From positions 39,516,566-39,580,565 of the forward strand of contig NC_086375.1 of assembly GCF_036588685.1 (NCBI RefSeq): a stretch of 64,000 nucleotides of DNA, written 5' to 3'. Within the stretch, counting starts at the first letter, position 1; each line of letters starts with the position of its first letter. The notes below the pieces were generated by a model. That model worked only from the letters and a program-made list of their open reading frames with translations. It ran no database searches and was not told the origin of the DNA. Shown piece by piece: positions 11,171-21,527 of the stretch. The position numbers were made by a program, and so were the translations under genes. This DNA comes from Mytilus trossulus (Eukaryota > Mollusca > Bivalvia > Mytilida > Mytilidae).

Positions 11171-12327
11171 TTAGTTAAAAAAGAATGTGAAACCTTATCG
11201 AATGCTTTAAAAAAATCCATGACCAAAATATCTGTTTGTTTACCGTTTTCCATGTTTAGTGAGACATCGTCTATAAATTCCAGTAGTTGTGTTTCGCAGG
11301 ATCGACCTCTGCGAAATCCATGCTGAAGGGAATATAAAATGTTGTGATTATCTGCATGGTTCATGATGTGTTTAACTACGATATGTTCTAAAAGTTTGCA
11401 ACAAATACATGTAAGTGATATAGGACGGTAGTTTTCAGGGTTATATTTTTGTCCTTTTTTGTAAACAGGAGAGACATGGGCAGTTTTCCAGTCATCTGGA
11501 ACAATGCCTGTTTTAATTGACTTCTCAAAGATAATAGTAAGTATGGGTGCAATTTCATGTGAAAGTTCTTTTAAAAATCTTGGTTTAATTTCATCGGGTC
11601 CTGCTGCTTTGTTCGGATTTAAGTTATGTAAGAGTTTTTGTATACCTTCTGTTTTAAATATTAATTTTGATATGGGTGGAAAAGGAGTATTCTGTGGCAT
11701 ATTACACTGTTTGACAAATTCTGTATGAGAAATATTAGATGCTGGTGTGAATACAGACTGGAATTGTGCATTAAGTGCTCCAGCTTTTTGTAGTGGATCA
11801 GTTAGGAGTTTGCCATCTTGTTTGATTTCAGTAATCCCACTATAATCAGTTTTTTTATGTTTAATGTAGGTCCAAAATTTTTTCATAGTGCCAAAATTTG
11901 TTTCATCTTGTGGTGGTAATATGATGCTTTCAATGTATTCCCAGTATGATTTTCGTATACTTTTTTGCACCTGGTGTTTGACCTCTTTGTATTTTTTAGC
12001 AATTGATGCATACCCAGATTTTTTTGATTTTTTATAGAGTCTATCTCTTTTTCTAATGAGCCGTTTTGTTTCCATTGTAACCCATGGGTGACTGTCCTTT
12101 ATTTTTGCTGTTTTATGTGGGATGTGATCTTTCACTGCTTTTGTTATTGTTGTTTTAAAACAGTTCCACATTTCATTTACACAAAGATGTTGCTGATTTT
12201 CAGAGAGATGTTTATATAAGGTGTTAATTTCTTGTTTAATTGTGCCCCAGTTTGCTTTTTTGTATAATGGAATTATTCTTGGCTTTTGTTTAAGTTTTGA
12301 TGGAGCTATTGTAAATTCTGCAAACAC
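11161..12327 (-). pseudogene. LINE reverse transcriptase, N-terminal half
   Basis: 388-codon frame. RT landmarks: 'NPNKAAGPDEI' about residue 240, 'PDDWKTAHVSPVYKKG', 'NYRPISLT', 'QHGFRRGRSCETQL', and motif A 'LVMDFFKAFDKVSH' near the end. A frameshift near 11166 ends the frame in the palm domain. Confidence 0.85.
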
Positions 12328-12329
12328 AA

Positions 12330-12717
12330 TATCATGATCAAATAGGCCAGGGATAACTTCAACACGCTGTACTTGGTTTGGTAAGTTTGTAATTATCAGA
12401 TCAAGAATATTGTCTTTACGTGTAGGGACATCAACAATTTGTGTGAGACATGTGTCGTCAAGTGAGTTGCCAAAGAAGTAATGAAGGTGTGGGTAAGACG
12501 TGTTTGGTTTTAATGATTTGTTGTATCAATCCCAACCTGGGAGATTAAAATCTCCCCCTATGATAAGTGTAGAATTTTTTATTTGTGTGGCTTTTCTTAT
12601 CATGAAGTCAAAATTTTTGAGACTAGTTTCGTCAGATGTTTTTGGGTGATAGAAAGAGCTTAAGTACAATGTTTTTGAACCAACAATGTCTACTTTTGCC
12701 CAGACCATTTCTGTTTT
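12330..12717 (-). pseudogene. LINE endonuclease C-terminus
   Basis: Contains 'TLIIGGDFNLPGWD' near 12530-12565, the GDFN motif of EEP nucleases, after which the frame meets TGA where a Trp codon would be expected. The same frame then continues without a break ('RKDNILDLIITNLPNQ', 'GLFDHDIVFAEF') into the reverse transcriptase ORF. A single TGG-to-TGA change therefore explains the interruption. Confidence 0.7.
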
Positions 12718-12739
12718 GTCTGGGGTGCAAGTTCATATA

Positions 12740-12894
12740 CCTCAGAGCTGTTTATTGACTATCGTTTTGTAATTTTAATATGCCTGTTTGTTTGGTTTTT
12801 TTTTGTGTATTTTAGTAACAATCCTATTGTTTGGATTTCAAACTAATAAAATTCTTATTCTTATTCTTATTCTTATTCTTATTCTTATTCTTAT
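12740..12894 (+). mobile_element. 3' tail of another LINE or SINE with (attctt)n end
   Basis: AT-rich segment ending 'aaactaataaaattcttatt' and seven copies of the hexamer attctt (12851-12894). Hexamer tails of this sort are typical of CR1/L2-like 3' ends. It abuts the truncated 5' end of the minus-strand LINE. Confidence 0.45.
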
Positions 12895-13083
12895 ATGTTA
12901 TATTTACAAGCTGGAAAAAGATACCTAATGTTATCTACTCTTTAAAAAAGTCTCGTACTTTTTTTTTGGTATAATTTGACTTTGTATACTAAAGATCCTT
13001 TATTAAATGAATCATAAATTGATACAAAATTGTCTTCACTTTATCCCGATGATCCCGGCTTCATTGTGAAATATAATGAAATC

Positions 13084-13316
13084 TTAGCCCTCCGAAAGCT
13101 GCCGCGTGAACTTGCTGCCAGAGGGCCACATATGTCCAAACCGGCAGTGCCGGAGGGACACATATATGTCCTTGGATAAATGTATACAAGCTTCTCATCA
13201 AATGCTGTATCTCTTTCAATTAAAAGACCGAAGATTAAACAGGGCTATATGTTCAGTTTTCTCCGATGGGTCCCAAATGCAACAGTTTGAAAAACGGTCG
13301 GTAGCAAGAGGGTTAA
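13084..13316. mobile_element. TTAA-type MITE, copy 1 (piggyBac-like)
   Basis: Starts 'ttagccctc', ends 'tagcaagagggttaa', with 'gctgccagagggccacat' repeated near the left end. Internal 'aaaagaccgaagattaa' and 'gggtcccaaatgcaac' match the copy at 14120-14381. Inverted ends based on TTAACCCTCTTGCTGCC suggest TTAA target sites. Confidence 0.55.
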
Positions 13317-14119
13317 AAAGCAAAACACCTTTTGCAGATTGTGGAATTTATTTTTTTCTGTACCACTACCCACCCTAGGCTTAGACCAGTAAAGTGAATG
13401 TTTCCTATAGTAAAGACAAAATGCTAAATATAGCTTATTTCCGTCTATAAATAAAGTTGTGAACTTTGACCTTGAACTGAACCGAAGGCCAATCAGAAAA
13501 TTTTCTCGAAACGACTGGATTCTTCGGGAGTTTAAAATACAGTCTTTGTTGCGTTTGATTTAAGACGTACGTAAGTTATAATTCAATGCTGCAATTTGAA
13601 TTCGATCATTTATTTATAAAAACCAAAACGAGAATTTTCTCGAAAAGAGTTGGTTAAACCTTTATATGAAAGTAAAGCTTCTGTTACAACACCATTTAAG
13701 AAGGTCAGTATTATTCAGCAAGCACATACTATTTGTTCTTGCGTGCCGACATGTCAGGTAGGCAAACTTACATTATATTTTCTGTATCTTGTCTAGATAA
13801 ATTATCTTGACGTCTGCTGAGGGCCGTTCCGCGTTCGAACTTTACCGAAATTCATTTCATATTTTCTTTTTATTATTTTGCATTTTATTTTATTTTTGTT
13901 TGTATGTCCACTCTACACTTCGTGCATGTGTAAAAAGAAAAATAAATATATAGATATAAATCAAAATATTAAAAAGAAAATATGATTGACTATATCTATC
14001 TGTGAGTGTGAGTGTGAAAACGATTAATCTGTCTGGTCAGCAATATTTTTTTCACTTATTTTGTTTGAGTTTTCATATAATAAACATGTATAATATCTCA
14101 AAGGTCTACAAATATAATA
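13317..14119. other. AT-rich spacer, no gene seen
   Basis: No exon, repeat family or RNA gene recognised between the two related MITEs. Confidence 0.35.
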
Positions 14120-14381
14120 TTAGCCCTCTTGCTGCCGGAGGGACACACATGTCCATGTTTTAATTTATGCTAACTTCTCCTCATTGCCGTATCTTTTTCA
14201 AATAAAAGACCAACGATTTAACAGTGTTACATTTTACTTTAATGGGTCCCAAATGGAACCGTCATGATGGCTTCATATATTGAATGACATCATTGTTGGA
14301 CATTCAACGTCTGGCACGTTGAGCTGTCATAATTTCTGGCGAAATGCAACCTTGAAAAACAACTGGCAGCAAGACGGTTAA
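14120..14381. mobile_element. TTAA-type MITE, copy 2 (piggyBac-like)
   Basis: 'ttagccctcttgctgccgga' at the left and 'ggcagcaagacggttaa' at the right form terminal inverted repeats. Shares its internal body with 13084-13316 but has an extra segment around 14262-14340. Confidence 0.6.
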
Positions 14382-15072
14382 CAAAATCTACCAAAAAACA
14401 AAAAAGTTATGAATATATACTTCGCATCAAGTTAACTGTCCTGTCACTATCTGGGCAATCGTCCTGTCATAAGCATAAGTGCTTACCAAAAATGGTATTA
14501 CAAATGTAAAAGAGAAAAACTTCAAAAGAAAATGACTTCCATCATGTCAATTAAGCATGTTAAGCATGAAAATGCATTGTTAATGACAGTTGTAGAGGGA
14601 TACTAAATTTGTTTAGACAGCATTTTAAGCAGGAAGATGGTGAATGTTAATTTTTTAGTTATATTGGCTATAATCTATATAGCTATAGCATTATTATTCA
14701 TATATATATGCATCAACATGATCAAGTGAATGAAGTTTTGCACTTTACTAAAAATTGTGATGCCCAGTTTTCTGCTAAACTAAAGTGACAAAATTCAACC
14801 TTGCAATCTTCATTGTATTGTGTACCTATCTGAACACATAATCAACAACAATGGGGACAATTGACCTCTTAGACTAATTTTATGTTAAATCTAACAGTAG
14901 AAATGTGTTCATTGAGGCATAACTGAGTGGAATTTACCTAATCACAGCTTTCAATTAGAATGAACAATTGATTGTACATGTTAAGTCAGATCAGAAGTAA
15001 ACTGGAGATTAAGTACATCAGTTGGTGCATCAATATCAAATGTTGAAAGATAAAGTCATACATGTAAGAAGT

Positions 15073-15923
15073 CAGTCAGGGGTACTACTTGTACAAGTAA
15101 TTTTTATATACTTGAAGAGGAAAAAAATATACTTATATAAGTGAATTATAATGTTTTTGAATAATCTCCCCTTAATTTTCTAAAAAATTTACTTGTTTAA
15201 GTAAATTTTCTCAAAAGTTTACTTATATTTATATATGTATTTAATGTTTTGTACTTTTGTTGTTATTTGTGTATGATGTATTGTGTTGATTTATATTTGC
15301 CTTCAATCCCATTGGGGTATAAATGTGCATTTATCTCTGGGGCATTTATTCAATAAACGATCTATTGTATAGGGAAAAAAATTACAATCCCACAAAAATT
15401 CTCAAGTTTTGAAATGAAAAAACATGCCTTTAAGGATTTTTCCCAAATTGGCTCATAATTTTTTAGTAGAGTTCAATGTTCCATCTCATTAATTCAACAA
15501 AGAAACTGATTGCTGCAAAGGTCTAACAGTAAGTATTTGTGCAAGGCCTTCAAATATTGCTCCTTGTGAGTTTGTAAATCAGCAGTGTTCTGAAAATAAT
15601 AGACAAATGTGATTTTCATTGTCCATGAAATTACACTTAAATGATTAGTAAAGACATATGCAAAGGACAAACAATTTAAAATTCTATTAGAGCAAAGAAA
15701 TCCTAAGAATTTAAGAAAAGAAGATAGGATGACTTTTTCACTTATACAAGTAAAAAAGTCTGAATGTCTAACATGTCTAAGGCATTTTTTTTAAAAACCT
15801 ATACAAGTAAATCAAATTAACTTGTATAAGTATCCTACAAATTTACATATATAATTATAAGTATATTAAAATTTACTTCTTCAAGTTAATAAAAATTACT
15901 TGTTCAAGTAGGATCCCTGACTG
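15073..15923. mobile_element. TIR element of about 850 bp with CAGTCAGGG ends
   Basis: Left end 'cagtcaggggtactacttgt' followed by 'acaagtaatttttat'; the right end is its imperfect complement, finishing 'aagtaggatccctgactg'. Many 'acttgtaYaagt'-type motifs sit in both subterminal regions, as expected for transposase binding sites. The interior (15240-15370) holds a possible LINE 3' tail ('attcaataaacgatctattg'). No clear target duplication. Confidence 0.55.
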
Positions 15924-15969
15924 CAAGTAGAAAATGCACAAGTTGCCGTATTCCGTTTTAAATCCAGTT

Positions 15970-16320
15970 ACTTTTCTACATTGGCTAGAGGTTACAATAA
16001 GTGGGAGGGTTGAGATCTCACAAACATGTTTAACCCCGCCACATTTTTGCGCCGGTCCCAAGTCACTAACCTCTGGCCTTTGTTTATAGTCTTGTATAAT
16101 TTTGGTTTCTTGTGTACAATTTGGAAATTAGTATGGCGTTCATTATCACTGAACTAGTATATATTTGTTTAGGCGCCAGCTGAAGAAAGCCACCGGGTGT
16201 GGGAATTTCTCGCTATATTGAAGACCTGTTGGTGACCTTCTACTGTTTTTTTTTTTTTTTTGGTCGGGTTGTTGTCTCTTTGACATATTCCCCATTTCCA
16301 TTCTCAATTTTATCAATAAA
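15970..16320 (-). repeat. Dispersed repeat family A, minus-strand copy
   Basis: Carries the complement of 'gtggcggagttaaacatg' near 16021-16045 and ends in the common block 'gtcgggttgttgtctctttg' (16262-16282), preceded by a T run at 16245-16261. Confidence 0.65.
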
Positions 16321-16607
16321 TATTTTGTTGTTGTTGGATATATGGAGGTGGAAATATGGGAAGTCGTATGCCTGTTTGCATGCAACTGTTCTGTTTCAAT
16401 AATATTTTTTCATATTTTTCAAATAATTTTACCTCCATTATGAAATTGCCCCTATTCAATATGACTGCTTTAATGGTGAAAAAGGTCTTGACGACATCCA
16501 TTAAATCTGATCCATGTTTAGTGGTTAACCTCAGCATTGCTAAGATGAAGGTGAAATTACATTTTGTAATTGATATGAAAAATGATTAAGTAGTACACTA
16601 TATGTAC

Positions 16608-16770
16608 CGATTATCAGGTTATCTGCATGTTGATATCGTAAAATATCAGCTGCGAGACATAATATGAAGCTTTTTGTCGAGTGAGCGTAGCGAACGAGAT
16701 CAAAAAGCCTTCATATAATGTCAAGCAGCTGATATTTTACAATATCAACATGCAGATAATCTGATAATCG
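16608..16770. repeat. Long palindrome (foldback element)
   Basis: Inverted repeat with arms of about 70 bp: 'cgattatcaggttatctgca' at the left against the complement ending 'gataatctgataatcg'. The centre reads 'gagtgagcgtagcgaacgag'. No ORF. Its centre motif resembles that of the hairpins at 6347 and 6848. Confidence 0.85.
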
Positions 16771-17484
16771 ATTTATCGGGCTATATTTGCGTGTTTCGGA
16801 AGTGTTTTCCTTGGTTCACCAGCACACAAAAGATGACTTGAGAAGTTCGGGTCAAAGTTATTAACGTCGGTTCAAACATTATGACGTCGCTGATATGTCC
16901 GGGTCAAAGTTATTAAGGCCGGGTCAACGTATTTGACGTCACAAAGACATGATACGGAATAATATTAAGAGCTGAACAGAGTGATATAGGCAGTGGGACG
17001 ACCGATAAAAAACATTTTTTATCTTTTAATTTAATATTTTGTGCCAAATTTTGTCACCATAAAAATTCAATCTTTGTTTTTCATTTTCTAAGTCACTTTC
17101 TGATGAATAGTCTGACAGACATGGCAGGACAGACAGTGACAGACAAATTCCAAAATCTCAGAGTGAGAGAGTTTATCAAATCAGATATTTAATCTAGAGA
17201 TGTAGAGTATTAGTATCTGGATATCAACAAATATTGTGTTCACAAGAACTGGCAAAAACTCAAGATGAACCTGAGAGCAGATAGTTATTGTTTCCAAAAA
17301 AAACATTTTATGTTGTTTTACTTCTATATAGTAATGATAGTCATGAACATGATAGTTATGAAAGTGACAGAAAAGGTTTATTAAAGTTTAAGGTTTACTA
17401 CTGTTGTAGTAAGGCAAACTTCATTTTTTTAAGGTCCTCACTGTTATAATGAATTTATACAGTCCACTGAAGAGTTCATTTTAT
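16771..17484. other. Spacer with short 'cgggtcaaagttattaa' repeats
   Basis: Around 16855-16940 a motif 'gggtcaaagttattaa' recurs three times in varied form. Otherwise no feature is recognised. Confidence 0.4.
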
Positions 17485-17496
17485 TGTTGAGCCTGC

Positions 17497-18555
17497 CAGG
17501 GCCGTAGCGTAATGGAGGCAAATGAGGCAAATGCCTCACTTTTGAAACGACGACCAAACTTTCGAAGTGTCTTTTTTTTTTACTTATGTATTTTACATCA
17601 ATTTATCAATATGCGAGTTTCGAGTTTCAAATTATCTACGGGCACACTACTTAATAACAGTGTGTCCACTCTGCAGCAGCAATTGCAGCTTTTATCATAG
17701 TGGTGACGGTAAAACAGTAAGTGTTCCGAATACAAATCAAAATAATCAATTTTGCCCCTTTTATAATTTTACTGCTTTAACTAATGGAGATTACAATTAT
17801 ACTGACATCTGCAGGAGGAAGGTTCTCCAAGGGCAATCCGTAGGCTGGCACTTATCAGTAAACATATAAATTAGTAAGAGAAAAATAATAGAAAGGGAAT
17901 TGTAGCAAGTCTATAACATCCCTATTCTGGCTTATTACTTTCCTTGGTTTATTTTTGAATCGATAACGCTATAGCTTCCAATGTTTACACTATCAACTCA
18001 CTGAACAACAAATTATAATTGATAGAATAATTCATTGACCAAAACTAATAATTATTCATAATTAATTTAGACAAAATCATGAAGCGTCTTTTCTATGGAA
18101 GTCTTTGATGTATAAGGCAATTCATGATTTTTATTTCAATCTTTAATAAAAGTATGAAATATATTTTTGGTATCGTTTGAAAATATTTCTTTCGTGTTTC
18201 TTTTTCTGATTATGGTCAGCGTTGTCTGGTTGTATGCTAGCGTGTGCTGTTGATTCTGGTGCGGTAGGTCGTGGGTTTGAACCCTGGTAGGTCAAACCAA
18301 GGACTTGAAAATTGGTAGAATAATGTGTCCAGGTATTAATATTTTATATTTACTTTAAATATAGGCTATAGGTAATAAAAATAACGCATTTCAGTTATAT
18401 ATATTTTTTGTTTTTTATTATAAATAGTAATGCTGAAATGAGCTAACTTCTCCCGTTTTAGGCATCCGAACCCCCCTAAAAAAAGGCTCAAAAATTTTTC
18501 ACCTCGCTCCGCTGGGCGATTTGCCTCACTTTTTAGAAACATGCGCTACGGCCTT
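17497..18555. mobile_element. 1.06-kb hAT-like element nested in the tandem-repeat element
   Basis: Ends CAGGGCCGTAGCG and CGCTACGGCCTT, flanked by GCCTGC on both sides (17491-17496 and 18556-18561). The intact sister unit at 19086 reads 'gagcctgcaactttt', proving the insertion. The subterminal block 'aaatgcctcac' and its complement recur at both ends. No transposase domain was recognised in its short frames, so it is probably non-autonomous. Confidence 0.75.
18204..18335 (+). repeat. tRNA-derived SINE-like segment
   Basis: 'ggtcgtgggtttgaaccc' is a good match to a tRNA T-arm/box B, with 'gttgtctggttgtatgctag' upstream where a degenerate box A would be. It is followed by 'ggtcaaaccaaggacttgaa', a body rather than a tRNA acceptor stem. 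It lies inside the hAT-like element. Not a functional tRNA gene. Confidence 0.4.
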
Positions 18556-20904
18556 GCCTGCAACTTTTGTTGCAGAAAGCTCAACATAGGGATAGTGATC
18601 CGGCTGCCGTGGCGTTAGCTAACTTCTTAAAAGCTTTATATTTTAGAAGGGAGAAGACCTGGATGCTTCATACTTCATATATAGATGCCTCATGTTACAA
18701 ACTTTCCGCCAGTCACATGTATAATGTATTTGACCTCATTTTCATGGTTCAGTGACTACTTGAAAAAAAAGTTAGGATTTTTTGTTATGTTAAATTCTCT
18801 CATTTTATAAGTAATTGGATAACTATAATTGGTATGTGCCTACCTTGCAAGGTCCTCGTGCACCTCAGACAGTTTTCACATGACATCTACCTCATTTCGT
18901 GGATCAGTGAACAAGGTTAAGTTTTGGTGGTCAAGTCTATATCTCAGATACTATAAGCAATAGGTCTAGTATACTGTATTCCGTGTATGAAAGGACTGTA
19001 AGGTGAACATGTCCAACTGGCAGGTGTCATCTATTATCTTGACCTCATTTTCATGGTTCAGTGGTTATTATTGAGTTAAGTTTTTGTCGAGCCTGCAACT
19101 TTTGTTGCAGAAAGCTCGACATAGGGATAGTGATCCGGCGGCGGCGTTAGCTCACTTCTTAAAAGTTTTATATTTTAGAAGCTGGAAGACCTGGATGCTT
19201 CATACTTTGTATATAGATGCCTCATGTTATAAAGTTTCCGTCAGTCGCATGTCCAATGTCCTTGACCTCATTTTCATGGTTCAGTGACTACTTGATAAAA
19301 AAGTTCAGATTTTTTGTAATGTTGAATTCTCTCTTATTATACGTAATAGGATAACTATATTTGGAATGTGCGTACCTTGCAAGGTCCTCATGCCCGTCAG
19401 ACAGTTTTCACTTGACCTCGACCTCATTTCATGGATCAGTGAACAAGGTTAAGTTTTGGTGGTCAAGTCCATATCTCTAATACTATAAGCAATAGGGCTA
19501 GTATATTTGGTGTATGGAAGGACAGTAAGGTGTACATGTCCAACTGGCAGGTTTCATCTGACCTTGACCTCATTTTCATGGTTCAGTGGTTATAGTTAAA
19601 TTTTTGTGTTTTGGTCTGTTTTTCTTACACTTTATGCAATAGGTCTACTATATTTGTTGTATGGAATGATTGTAAGGTGTACATGTCTAGCGGGCAGATG
19701 TCATTTGACCTTGACCTCATTTTCATGGTTCAGTGGTTATAGTTAAGTTTTTGTGTTTTGGTCTGTTTTTCTTACACTTTATACAATAGGTCTACTATAT
19801 TTGTTGTATGGAATGATTGTAAGATGTACATGTCTAGCAGGCAGATGTCATTTGACCTTGACCTCATTTTCATGGTTCAGTGGTTATAGTTAAGTTTTTG
19901 TGTTTTGGTCTGTTTTTCTTATACTTTATGCAATAGGTCTACTATATTTGTTGTATGGAATGATTGTAAGGTGTACATGTCTAGTGGGCAGACGTCATTT
20001 GACCTTGACCTCCTTTTCATGGTTCAGTGGTTATAGTTAAGTTTTTGTGTTTGGTCTATTTTTCTTAAACTATAAGTAATAGGTCAACTATATTTAATGT
20101 ATGGAAGCATTGTTAGCTGTACATGTCTCCCTGGCATGGTTCATTTGACCTTGACCTCATTTTCATGGTTCATTGGTCTTAGTTTAGCTATCTTGGTAAC
20201 TGTTAAGTTTATGTGACAGTTGTAATAAAGCTTTATACTTAGGACTATCAACATAATATCAATGATAAGTAAAGAAGGCGAGACATTTCAGTGTGTGCAC
20301 TCTTGTTGTGTTTTGGTCTGTTTTTCTTATACTAAATGCAATTAAGGTCTACTATATATATTTGGTGTATAGATTCGAATGATTGAAAGGTGTATGTCTA
20401 GCTGACAGGTGTCATCTGACCTTGACCTCATTTTCATGGTTCAGTGGTCAACGTTAAGTTTTTGAGTTGTGGTCTATTTATCTAATACTTTATGCATTAG
20501 CATGATTAGGTCAACTATATTTGGTGTATATAGAACTATTTTATGTCTGTTACACAGGTTTTATTTGACCTTGACCTCATTTTCACGGTCCATTGCTAAG
20601 TGTTAAGTGTTTGTGTTTTGGTCTGGTTTTTCTTAATTTATAAGCAACAAGTCAACTATACTTGTTGTATTGAAGAATTGTTTGCTGTACATGTCTGCCT
20701 GGCATGGTTCATCTGACCTTGACCTCATTTTCATGGTTCATTGATCAATGTTTCGTTTTCTTGGTTAATGTTGAGTTTATGTGACAGTTGTAATAAAGCT
20801 TTATATTTAGGTCTATCAATATAATATCAATGATTAGTAAAGAAGGCGAGACATTTCAGCGTGTGCACTCTTGTAGATCTATGTACAGATGTAAAAGCAG
20901 AAAT

Positions 20905-21117
20905 TTTTGTTTTTGTTTGGATTTAATTTCGTTTATTTCGTGGAAAGAATATATCCACAAAATTAAAACCCCAATAAAAAATCTAACCTTCACATAATAT
21001 TACTTCCATTCACTTCAAACCACGAAATTAAATCCCAATGAAATCATATATATCATTGTAAATAGAGACAAAACATCCAAATTTTAAACCCCACGAAAAT
21101 GAATGCTCCTACAGTAT
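20905..21117. repeat. Decayed foldback repeat
   Basis: 'atttcgtttatttcgtgg' on the left and 'ccccacgaaaatgaatgc' + 'tcctacagta' on the right form a loose inverted pair that resembles the MITEs at 29482 and 58553. Strongly diverged. Confidence 0.35.
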
Positions 21118-21227
21118 ACATGGTACATGTATATATATATATAGAAAAAAAACTGTGCATTCTTGTGTAAAGATAATACTACACAGTGTATAATGTTAAG
21201 AAATATACTTGTGTTTACAATTGATTT

Positions 21228-21330
21228 AGATAACATTGAGAATGGAAATGGGGAATGTATCAAAGAGACAACAACCCGACCATAGAAAAACAACAGCAGA
21301 AGGTCACCAACAAGAATGTAACGAGAAATT
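21228..21330 (-). repeat. Family A tail, minus strand
   Basis: Contains the complement of the common block 'ttgttgtctctttgatacat' and of 'tggtgaccttctgctgttg'. Confidence 0.5.
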
Positions 21331-21527
21331 GTTTAGTAGATATATTCACTTCAGATAAATCCCTTTTGGACATTTTGCTAATCACCTAATTGATTATGAT
21401 ATACATTTTAAACATCTTTAGCTATGTAATCTTCATTGACCATCAATGACCATGTTGACCATTATGTTAATTAAACTTATTTATAATGTAAATTTTTCAG
21501 GTTCTGGCCAGCTCTGACAACTTAGAT

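Larger units (their letters stand above)
9976..12735 (-). mobile_element. 5'-truncated LINE with endonuclease tail and reverse transcriptase (minus strand)
   Basis: Read on the minus strand from 12735 down: the end of an endonuclease/phosphatase (EEP) domain, a linker, the reverse transcriptase fingers and palm, the thumb/C-terminal region, and a 3' UTR that reaches the shared hexamer tract at 9976-9995. Domain order matches the jockey/CR1/L2/RTE group. Only three inactivating changes are obvious over 2.4 kb (one nonsense, two frameshifts), so this is a fairly young copy. It lies tail-to-tail with the plus-strand LINE at 8930-9995. Confidence 0.8.
17485..20875 (+). mobile_element. Tandem-repeat-bearing element (pearl/Helentron-like?), multiple units
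   Basis: Unit starts with a hairpin, 'gtcgagcctgcaac...gttgcagaaagctcgac' (17485, interrupted; 19086, intact), followed by 'atagggatagtgatccggc'. About 13 tandem monomers of roughly 148 bp follow, each with 'cttgacctcattttcatggt'. Units end 'ggcgagacatttcagygtgt' + 'gcactcttg' at 20305 and 20874. Stem-loop start, central tandem array and short hairpin end resemble bivalve 'pearl' elements, thought to be non-autonomous Helentrons. The assignment is inferred. Confidence 0.6.

Noticed and set aside
15873-16061. 62-codon minus-strand frame starting 'MGPAQKCGGVKHVC'
   Set aside because: It is family A repeat sequence; the same codons recur wherever 'gtggcggagttaaacatg' occurs.
18204-18335. tRNA gene
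   Set aside because: A box B-like 'gggtttgaaccc' is present, but there is no cloverleaf with paired acceptor stem; better explained as SINE sequence.
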